Source: Flavobacteriales bacterium (GTDB lineage Bacteria; Bacteroidota; Bacteroidia; NS11-12g; UBA955). Taken from it: a stretch of DNA of 5,143 bases. Positions within the stretch are counted from its first letter, which is position 1, and each line of letters begins with the position of its first letter. The stretch covers positions 1-5,143 of the forward strand of contig CANFVI010000125.1 in the NCBI GenBank assembly GCA_947450405.1, in the 5' to 3' direction. This document shows positions 1-5,143 of the stretch, piece by piece. Both the position numbers and the translations under genes were made by a program. Below the pieces are notes generated by a model. The model saw nothing but the letters and a program-made list of their open reading frames with translations, made no database searches and was not told the DNA's origin.

Positions 1-357
1 AAAGGTAAAAAAATCACCTATCATGATAGTTGCTATCTAGGAAGAGCCAACGGGATTTACGAAGCTCCAAGAATGGTCATGGAACGCTTAGACGCTGATT
101 TGGTAGAAATGAAACGTTGCAAAACCAATGGTTTCTGCTGTGGTGCTGGTGGCGCTCAAATGTTCAAGGAAGCCGAAAATGGCAAAAAAGAAGTGAATGT
201 GGAAAGGGTGGAAGAGGCCATTGAAACAGGTGCTGAAATTATTGCGGTGAATTGTCCTTTCTGTATGACCATGATGCGTGATGGAACCAAGCACTTTGAA
301 AAAGAAAATGATATTCAAGTGTTAGATATTGCAGAATTAATAAATGCAAATAATTAA
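1..357 (+). CDS. (Fe-S)-binding protein with CCG domain, C-terminal part (5' end outside window)
   Basis: This is the last 118 residues of a cysteine-rich CCG-domain protein of the HdrB/LutA/GlpC-like group. Such domains bind a [4Fe-4S]-type cluster in soluble redox subunits that pass electrons to or from a partner oxidoreductase. The frame is open from base 1 (reading KGKKITYHDSCYLG), so the first ATG at 73 is internal, not the start. The full CCG motif is visible: C11 in HDSC, then CC at 46-47 in FCCGAGG, then CPFC at 85-88, giving Cx34CCx37CxxC. Family members normally carry two such domains in about 250 residues, so the N-terminal one should lie upstream of the window. The stop codon is 2 bp before the next gene, which implies cotranscription. 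The physiological substrate cannot be told from this fragment. The domain call is secure; LutA, GlpC or HdrB identity is not. Confidence 0.9.
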   Translation, partial: KGKKITYHDSCYLGRANGIYEAPRMVMERLDADLVEMKRCKTNGFCCGAGGAQMFKEAENGKKEVNVERVEEAIETGAEIIAVNCPFCMTMMRDGTKHFEKENDIQVLDIAELINANN

Positions 358-359
358 TT

Positions 360-848
360 ATGCTGATTTCTAATTTACCCGGGTCTTCACGTGTTTGGGT
401 ATTTGCAGCCAATAGGCTGTTGACAGAAAGTGAAATCCATGATATTACATTTCTCATGCGTTCTTTTACAGAACAATGGAAATCACACGGATCTGAACTC
501 ACTGCAGGTTTTGAAATTATGCATGAAAGCATTGTTCTTGTTGCAGTTGATGAGTCAAAAGAGGCCCCTTCTGGTTGTAGCATTGATAAGGTTTTTCGTT
601 TGTTGAGTCAAACCAATATCGACTTTTTCCAAAGAATGTTATTGTGGATTCCATTTTGTAATTCATCAAAGATAATTACCCAAGAACAAGCAATTTCTCA
701 ATTTAAAATTGGTGAATTGACAAATGATAGTTTGGTGATTAATACTTTGGTTGAAACCTTAGATCAAGCTAGAAATCAATTATACATTCCAATTTCTGAA
801 AGTTGGATCAATCAAAAACTAGAAAGATATTCTCAATATGAAAGATAA
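360..848 (+). CDS. Conserved Bacteroidota protein of unknown function (family often mislabelled 'ABC transporter ATPase')
   Basis: A 162-residue soluble protein with no signal peptide or membrane segment. I recognise it from its motifs as a Bacteroidota-specific family that databases often call 'ABC transporter ATPase'. The motifs are SRVWVFAANR at 10-19, W40 with HG at 43-44, GCSID at 72-76, NTLV at 128-131 and ESW at 147-149. No Walker A (GxxGxGKS/T), ABC signature (LSGGQ) or Walker B motif is present, so that name is not supported and no activity should be inferred from it. The start at 360 is 2 bp after the iron-sulfur gene and gives the expected N-terminus shortly before SRVWV. There is no Shine-Dalgarno; the sequence ahead is all A/T. 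The 3' end overlaps the MFS gene by 11 bp. From memory, relatives often follow CCG iron-sulfur genes, which hints at a linked role, but that is inference. Confidence 0.8.
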   Translation: MLISNLPGSSRVWVFAANRLLTESEIHDITFLMRSFTEQWKSHGSELTAGFEIMHESIVLVAVDESKEAPSGCSIDKVFRLLSQTNIDFFQRMLLWIPFCNSSKIITQEQAISQFKIGELTNDSLVINTLVETLDQARNQLYIPISESWINQKLERYSQYER

Positions 849-2064
849 ACGTATAGCGACATTGTTTTTAACAATTTTCATAGACCTTTTGGGCTTTGGA
901 ATTGTTATTCCTATTTTACCAAATTTGGCAAAAACGATGGCCATTACTAGCCACATGTCGTTTAATCCTGATTACGCAGTGGGCATTACTGCAGCCGCTT
1001 TTTCAATCATTCAATTTTTATTTGCTCCCTTGTTTGGCTCCCTTTCAGATAGAATAGGGAGAAGACCCATCATCTTGGGTAGTATTTTGGTAAATGCCGT
1101 CGGATACTACATCTTCGGTTTTGCCGGTAATTTTATCATTTTACTTGTTGCTCGAATTATTTCGGGATTTGGAAGTGCCAATATTTCAGCGGCACAAGCC
1201 TATATTGCAGATATCACTGAACCTGCCGATAGGGCTAAGAAAATGGGAATCATTGGGGCTGCTTTTGGACTTGGATTTGTGTTTGGACCGCCAATTGGTG
1301 GACTTTTATTCAGTAAAGGAGGTTTATTCTATGTGGGTACTTTTACCGCCGCTTTGTGTGTGTTGAACTTTATTCTGGCATTCTTATTTTTACCAGAAAG
1401 CAATACCAATCGCTCCGGTCACCGACGTAAAGCTTCAGATACCTTCAAGGGAATGTTCCAAGTGTGGAATATGGAAGTTATTGGTGAACTTTTTCTTATA
1501 AACTTTATTTATATCATGGCTTTTAGCATGATGCAAGTGAATGGTAGCGTTCTTTGGAAAGAAAAATATGGCCTCAATGAAATGCAAGTTGGTAAAATAT
1601 TTGGGGTAATTGGTATTGCCGGTGCCATTGTGCAAGGTTTATTGATTGGTGTATTTTCCAAAAAACTAGGACTTAAAAAGATGTTGCTGCTAGGTTGCCC
1701 AATGGTAGGTATCGGATTGGCAATTATTCCTTTACCACCCAATCTAGATTGGTTTTACGTAAATCAAGGAATCGCAATTTTATTGCTTTCTGTAGGAAAT
1801 GGACTTTTAATGACATCCATCAATGCCTTGGTTTCAATTAATACGCCACCGCAAGCCCAAGGAACTATGCTAGGATCACTTCAAAGTTTGTCGTCATTGT
1901 CAAGAGTTGTAGGGCCTTTGATCGCCTCTTTTTTATATGCAAATTCAAAAGAATTGCCATTTGTAGTAGCTGGTTCACTCGTGTGCGGTTTGTTTTTCTT
2001 GGCCTTGAAATTGTCTAAAAAATTAAAAGCCGAGAATACTTCTCATTCAGTTGTTCCAAAATGA
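838..2064 (+). CDS. MFS transporter, TetA-like DHA1 (TCR/Tet) group
   Basis: A 408-residue inner-membrane carrier with about 12 hydrophobic helices, roughly at 7-28, 46-66, 78-96, 98-118, 135-157, 163-186, 214-236, 252-274, 280-298, 305-330, 342-366 and 372-391. Family hallmarks are clear: helix 1 reads IDLLGFGIVIPILP (15-28), motif A is GSLSDRIGRR (67-76), a motif B-like RIISGFGSA lies at 106-114, and the antiporter motif C lies at 140-155 (GAAFGLG then GPPIGG). Motif C is characteristic of drug/proton antiporters, so proton-driven efflux of a small molecule is the likely role. A basic cytoplasmic loop (about 189-212) separates the two halves. Length is usual for the family. Substrate is not predictable; tetracycline resistance should not be assumed, since many chromosomal Bacteroidota carriers share these motifs. 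It overlaps the preceding gene by 11 bp and the following one by 4 bp, so translational coupling is likely. Confidence 0.9.
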   Translation: MKDKRIATLFLTIFIDLLGFGIVIPILPNLAKTMAITSHMSFNPDYAVGITAAAFSIIQFLFAPLFGSLSDRIGRRPIILGSILVNAVGYYIFGFAGNFIILLVARIISGFGSANISAAQAYIADITEPADRAKKMGIIGAAFGLGFVFGPPIGGLLFSKGGLFYVGTFTAALCVLNFILAFLFLPESNTNRSGHRRKASDTFKGMFQVWNMEVIGELFLINFIYIMAFSMMQVNGSVLWKEKYGLNEMQVGKIFGVIGIAGAIVQGLLIGVFSKKLGLKKMLLLGCPMVGIGLAIIPLPPNLDWFYVNQGIAILLLSVGNGLLMTSINALVSINTPPQAQGTMLGSLQSLSSLSRVVGPLIASFLYANSKELPFVVAGSLVCGLFFLALKLSKKLKAENTSHSVVPK

Positions 2065-3332
2065 ACAAAACGTTGCGTATCGTTCACTTAAATGCTTCTC
2101 CTGCAGGAGGTGCTTTCGTGGCAGCGCAGCGACTTTCAGAATCACTCAATAAAATTAATGGAGTAAATTCTGTTCATCTGGTTTTTGAGGGACAATCTGG
2201 TGATTACCAGCTTTGGGCCAATAACTGGATCAAACGCAAGATTGCATTTGCAAAGCATGCGCTAGAAAAATTGGATTTTTTAAGGTTTGAAAAAAACAAA
2301 ACCATTCGGTTTGCCTTTAGTCATGCGCCATTCGGAATTGACATTACAAAAATCCCTCAAATAAAGAATGCCGATATTATCCATTTACATTGGGTGAATA
2401 AAGGCTTTTTGTCTTTGGAGGGAATTGAATCCTTAATTCTAACCAATAAAACAATTGTTTGGACAAGCCACGATATGTGGCCTTTTACGGGTGGATGTTA
2501 TCACCCTAGAGGCTGTGAAAACTATGAAAATGGTTGTGGAAATTGTCAATATTTAAAATCACCTAGTTCCGATGATTTATCGAAATGGGTATATTCCCAA
2601 AAACATAAAATTTGGGGAAGCGGAGAAATAAAATTTGCCTTACCCAGTCAATGGCTTTTGACCCGTGCAAACTTGTCTGGGGTAATTGAAGATCTTCAAA
2701 AAACAAAGATGAAGGTGATTCCCAATCCCATTGATGTGAATTATTTCAGACCTGCAACTTCAAATGAAAGATTAGAATCGTTGGAAAGTTTTGGTTTGAA
2801 TGCTAATATCCCAACGCTCATGTTTTCGGCTGCTAATTTAATGAATCATGCAAAAGGATTTCAAGAATTCAAAGAAATTTGCACATTGTTAAAGGCCCAA
2901 GGTAAGGAAATTCAAGCATTGGTAATTGGCGATTCTCGTTCAATGGAATTGGATTTGGGTATATCAATGAAACATTTGGGGTTTGTTTCAGATTTGTCAA
3001 TTTTGAGGAAAGCGTATTGGAGTTCAAATATGTATATAACTACATCACATGAGGAAAACTTGCCAACCACAATTATGGAAAGTTTGGCTTGTGGTATTCC
3101 TGTAGCCGCTTTTGCTGTGGGAGGTATTCCAGAAATGATTATTGAAAATGAAACCGGTTATTTGGCTGAAAAATTAGATTTTACAAATTTAGCGAATTCA
3201 ATTTATAAGCATTTGTCCCTCAACGAAGAAACGATAAAAAATATTTGCAGTAACTGCAATTTATTTGCCGCAGAGCATTATGCATCGGACATGGTTGCCA
3301 ATCAATATTTGTCGTTTTACTTGGAAAAGTGA
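2061..3332 (+). CDS. Glycosyltransferase family 4 (GT-B fold), WcaC-like
   Basis: A 423-residue retaining glycosyltransferase of the GT4 type, expected to move a sugar from a nucleotide-sugar donor onto a glycan or lipid-linked acceptor at the cytoplasmic membrane face. The N-terminal acceptor domain begins with RIVHLNASPAGGAFVAAQRL (6-25), with the glycine-rich loop after strand 1, then IIHLHWVNKGFL (106-117) and WTSHDMWPFTGGC (134-146). The donor domain starts near 250 and holds the EX7E element (E332 and E340 in EENLPTTIMES), followed by GIPVAAFAVGGIPE (345-358) and ETGYLAE (364-370). A cysteine set at 146, 152, 159 and 162 follows the HDMWPFTGG motif. The overall pattern resembles colanic-acid type transferases (WcaC-like), but specificity is unknown. 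The start ATG overlaps the MFS stop (ATGA), which supports the start and coupling. No other polysaccharide genes are visible nearby. It is the last gene of its unit. Confidence 0.9.
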   Translation: MNKTLRIVHLNASPAGGAFVAAQRLSESLNKINGVNSVHLVFEGQSGDYQLWANNWIKRKIAFAKHALEKLDFLRFEKNKTIRFAFSHAPFGIDITKIPQIKNADIIHLHWVNKGFLSLEGIESLILTNKTIVWTSHDMWPFTGGCYHPRGCENYENGCGNCQYLKSPSSDDLSKWVYSQKHKIWGSGEIKFALPSQWLLTRANLSGVIEDLQKTKMKVIPNPIDVNYFRPATSNERLESLESFGLNANIPTLMFSAANLMNHAKGFQEFKEICTLLKAQGKEIQALVIGDSRSMELDLGISMKHLGFVSDLSILRKAYWSSNMYITTSHEENLPTTIMESLACGIPVAAFAVGGIPEMIIENETGYLAEKLDFTNLANSIYKHLSLNEETIKNICSNCNLFAAEHYASDMVANQYLSFYLEK

Positions 3333-3336
3333 GTAC

Positions 3337-3362
3337 AAAAAAATAGTCGCCCGAAAGCGACC
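3337..3362 (-). terminator. Rho-independent terminator of ftsZ
   Basis: Read on the minus strand, GGTCGC (3362-3357) pairs with GCGACT (3350-3345): five Watson-Crick pairs plus an outer G-U. The loop is TTTCGG, which can close to a UUCG tetraloop over a U-G pair. After one A (3344) comes a run of seven T (3343-3337). It starts 31 bp past the ftsZ stop. The poly-T tract lies only on the minus-strand side, so it ends ftsA-ftsZ transcription; on the plus strand the same stem is followed by CATTTAAAC and is a poor terminator. Confidence 0.88.
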
Positions 3363-3392
3363 ATTTAAACACAAACACTATATGACAACTTA

Positions 3393-4841
3393 TTAATCTA
3401 CATTGTCATGCAAATGTCTATTCGGACGAATTGTGAAATCACGATCATCGTTTGAGGTATCTGCATTTAATGAGAATTTGGAAATATTCACATCAGCACT
3501 TGAAGGCGCTTGATATAAATTAATATTTTTGCTGATAAAAGAGGGAATATTTTCATCGGTTAACAATGATTCTCTTTCATAACGGTGAACTTCTTGACGG
3601 GGCTGTTGGCCGTAATTATTCGGTATATTTTGATGAGAAATCGTTTGCTCTTCAATTGCAGGATTAGAATTGAAAATATCTGTAACAGTTGGAGCATGAA
3701 TAGTTGTTGGATTGAAATTTGGTTGTTGCGCAACTGTATCACTAGGCTGCACGTGATTCGGTGTATTTACATAAGTACTGTTATCTGCAATTGTTTCAAT
3801 TTGAATCTTTTGAGGGATTTCAGTGGTTTGAACAATTGTCTGATTTTGAACTTCGTTCAATACATAGGTTTTTTTGTTGCCGTGAAAACCCGTTGCAATT
3901 ACTGTAACTGATAAATTATCGCCTAAGCTTTCATCATGGGTAATCCCCATTTTGAGGTGGGCTTCATTTCCCGCCTGCTCTTGAAAATAACTGGTAATTA
4001 CTCTGGTTTCTTTCATTTTAGGTTGGCTGGTTCCATAGGTTAGGTTAATTAACAAATGGCTAGCTCCATCAATGGTTGTATTGTCGAGTAAAGGGCTATT
4101 TAGGGCCAATTTTGCAGCTTCAATAGCGCGATCTGCGCCATTTGCTATTCCGGTTCCCATTAAGGCATGTCCGCTGTTTTCCATGGCTGTTTTCACATCC
4201 ATAAAATCAACGTTTATTAAACCTGGTTTGAAAATGATTTCTGCAATTCCTTTTGCGGCAGTGCATAGAATTTCATCGGCTTCTGAAAATGCTTCAGAAA
4301 CGGATAAATCTTCATACATATCAACAATGCGGTCATTGCAAATTGTAAGTAAAGCATCAACATTAGGACGAAGTTTATTGAGTCCTTCTTGGGCTTGTTT
4401 GTTTCTTTTAGGACCTTCATCCACAAAAGGCATTGTAACAATTCCTACAGTTAAAATACCCAAATCGCGGGCAATTTTAGCAATAACTGGAGCTGCACCG
4501 GTTCCAGTACCACCACCCATTCCTGCAGTGATGAATACCATTCTGGTTCCGTCTTTTAAAAGTTCTTCAATTTGACTTGCGCTTTCAACAGCAGCCAATT
4601 CTCCAATTTCTGGCAAAGATCCAGCGCCAAGTCCTGTTTCACCCAATTGATATCTATGTGGCACGCTGCTATTTCGAAGCGCTTGTATATCGGTATTACA
4701 GATGTAAAAATCTACACCTTCTATGCCATGCTTAAACATGTGGTTCACGGCATTGCTTCCGCCTCCACCTACACCAATAACTTTAATCAAATTCGCCTGA
4801 GGCTTATTAAAGTCTGGTTGAAAATTCATGTTGGTTGTCAT
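3393..4841 (-). CDS. ftsZ: Cell division protein FtsZ
   Basis: The tubulin-like GTPase that assembles into the cytokinetic Z-ring. It has 482 residues from the chosen ATG at 4841. The N-terminal nucleotide-binding region has VIGVGGGGSNAVN (21-33) and the tubulin signature GGGTGTG (109-115). The T7 catalytic loop reads NVDFMD (210-215), with both Asp residues kept. The globular part ends near 320 (TVIATGF). A Gln/Asn/Thr/Pro-rich linker of about 100 residues follows, then NIPSFISK (431-438), which resembles the usual FtsA-binding tail, then about 44 more residues ending RPNRHLHDNVD, a Bacteroidota-type terminus. The frame is open back to 4961, but that would overlap the ftsA end and add 40 residues unlike FtsZ; a second ATG at 4829 (MNFQPDF) is an equally plausible start. 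It lies 16 bp after ftsA, with no promoter evident in the gap. Oddities: three residues appear missing before GLGAG (70-74), and Met replaces the usual Ala in the T7 loop. Confidence 0.97.
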   Translation of the reverse strand: MTTNMNFQPDFNKPQANLIKVIGVGGGGSNAVNHMFKHGIEGVDFYICNTDIQALRNSSVPHRYQLGETGLGAGSLPEIGELAAVESASQIEELLKDGTRMVFITAGMGGGTGTGAAPVIAKIARDLGILTVGIVTMPFVDEGPKRNKQAQEGLNKLRPNVDALLTICNDRIVDMYEDLSVSEAFSEADEILCTAAKGIAEIIFKPGLINVDFMDVKTAMENSGHALMGTGIANGADRAIEAAKLALNSPLLDNTTIDGASHLLINLTYGTSQPKMKETRVITSYFQEQAGNEAHLKMGITHDESLGDNLSVTVIATGFHGNKKTYVLNEVQNQTIVQTTEIPQKIQIETIADNSTYVNTPNHVQPSDTVAQQPNFNPTTIHAPTVTDIFNSNPAIEEQTISHQNIPNNYGQQPRQEVHRYERESLLTDENIPSFISKNINLYQAPSSADVNISKFSLNADTSNDDRDFTIRPNRHLHDNVD

Positions 4842-4857
4842 TTTATGTTTGTGTGTG
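4827..4857 (-). promoter_or_regulatory. ftsZ translation start region, no Shine-Dalgarno
   Basis: The 16 bases between the ftsA stop and the first ATG read CACACACAAACATAAA on the minus strand. This is A/C-rich with no purine-rich Shine-Dalgarno core, as is common in Bacteroidota. Two in-frame ATGs, at 4841 and 4829, are 12 bp apart, giving FtsZ of 482 or 478 residues. The sequence alone does not decide between them. The short gap suggests translation follows on from ftsA. Confidence 0.55.
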
Positions 4858-5143
4858 TTAGTTTTCTTTAAAATCGTCAGCGTCATCTCCAAGCCAATTA
4901 ACAATGCCTGGCCAAAGTCCCTTAAATATTCCAGGTGCTTTTGGTTTTGGATCGGGTTCAATAATTACTTCATCAGGTTGTTTCATTTCTACCTTGCTCT
5001 GAGGAGCTTCGGTTTTGTTGATTTTTACGTTTGGTTCGAACTCTGTTCCAACTTTTTCTGAAGAATCAAATCCCATCATTACTAAGCCAATAGCCGTAGA
5101 ATACATCGGGTTTCTAACTTCATCAATTAAACCTTTGCCTAAG
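4858..5143 (-). CDS. ftsA: Cell division protein FtsA, C-terminal part (5' end outside window)
   Basis: The final 94 residues of FtsA, the actin-like protein that tethers FtsZ to the inner membrane. The frame is open through the window edge and reads GLIDEVRNPMYSTAIGLVMM at its start, matching the conserved end of the FtsA ATPase core (P-x-YSTAIGL); the Met at 5106 is therefore internal. Next comes a charged, Pro/Glu/Lys-rich linker (for example IIEPDPKPKAPG), then a hydrophobic and aromatic segment GIFKGLWPGIVNWLG followed by an acidic end, DDADDFKEN. By position this segment is the membrane-targeting amphipathic helix. The ATP-binding and 1C domains lie upstream, outside the window. The adjoining ftsZ, 16 bp downstream, supports the call strongly. 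Confidence 0.92.
   Translation of the reverse strand, partial: LGKGLIDEVRNPMYSTAIGLVMMGFDSSEKVGTEFEPNVKINKTEAPQSKVEMKQPDEVIIEPDPKPKAPGIFKGLWPGIVNWLGDDADDFKEN

Noticed and set aside
73..357. A short complete gene starting at 73
   Set aside because: The frame is open from base 1 and the upstream 24 residues contain the first cysteine of the CCG motif; the gene is cut by the window edge.
351..360. Palindromic TAATTAATTA between the first two genes as an operator
   Set aside because: It is a short low-complexity A/T run spanning a stop and a start codon in an AT-rich genome, with no nearby promoter-like elements.
360..848. ABC transporter ATPase identity
   Set aside because: No Walker A, signature or Walker B motif is present, and 162 residues is shorter than an ABC nucleotide-binding domain.
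3603..3851. Gln/Asn/Thr/Pro-rich FtsZ linker as a repeat array or foreign insert
   Set aside because: No regular repeat unit is visible, and a long disordered linker of this composition is normal in FtsZ.
4072..4575. A 167-codon open frame on the plus strand opposite ftsZ
   Set aside because: It lies wholly inside the conserved GTPase domain of ftsZ on the other strand, has no recognisable motif, and is best explained as a shadow frame.
4842..4961. Longer FtsZ starting at 4961 with 40 extra residues
   Set aside because: It would overlap the ftsA coding end by about 100 bp, and the added residues do not look like FtsZ. The ATG at 4841 (or 4829), just after the ftsA stop, fits the family.
4858..5106. 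A free-standing 82-residue gene starting at 5106
   Set aside because: The frame continues upstream to the window edge with recognisable FtsA sequence ending in YSTAIGL, so the Met is internal.

Overview
The window is an AT-rich stretch from a member of the Bacteroidota. The evidence is the ftsA-ftsZ pair with a Bacteroidota-type FtsZ C-terminus (ending HDNVD), a member of the Bacteroidota family usually mislabelled 'ABC transporter ATPase', and start codons with no clear Shine-Dalgarno sequence. I cannot resolve the order or genus from this sequence.

Layout: two convergent transcription units meet at about 3333-3392. The plus-strand unit (1-3332) has four tightly packed genes: the C-terminal part of a CCG-type iron-sulfur protein (1-357), a small conserved protein of unknown function (360-848), a 12-TM MFS transporter of the TetA-like DHA1 group (838-2064), and a family 4 glycosyltransferase (2061-3332). 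Gaps and overlaps are 2 bp, 11 bp overlap and 4 bp overlap (ATGA), so the set is very probably one translationally coupled transcript. The minus-strand unit enters from the right edge with the end of ftsA (4858-5143), then, 16 bp on, ftsZ (3393-4841), and closes with a strong intrinsic terminator (3337-3362). This looks like the distal end of the division and cell wall (dcw) cluster.

Functionally, FtsA anchors FtsZ filaments to the membrane through its C-terminal amphipathic segment, and FtsZ supplies the GTP-driven division scaffold. The plus-strand genes do not form an obvious single pathway: iron-sulfur redox protein, unknown protein, efflux-type carrier and surface-glycan type glycosyltransferase.

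I see no mobile element, CRISPR array, tRNA, rRNA or defence system. The genes are intact apart from the two cut by the window edges, and no gap exceeds 60 bp. I did not find a new multi-gene system. The points most worth a second look are sequence oddities in FtsZ and FtsA, the uncharacterised small protein coupled to the iron-sulfur gene, and a cysteine cluster in the glycosyltransferase.
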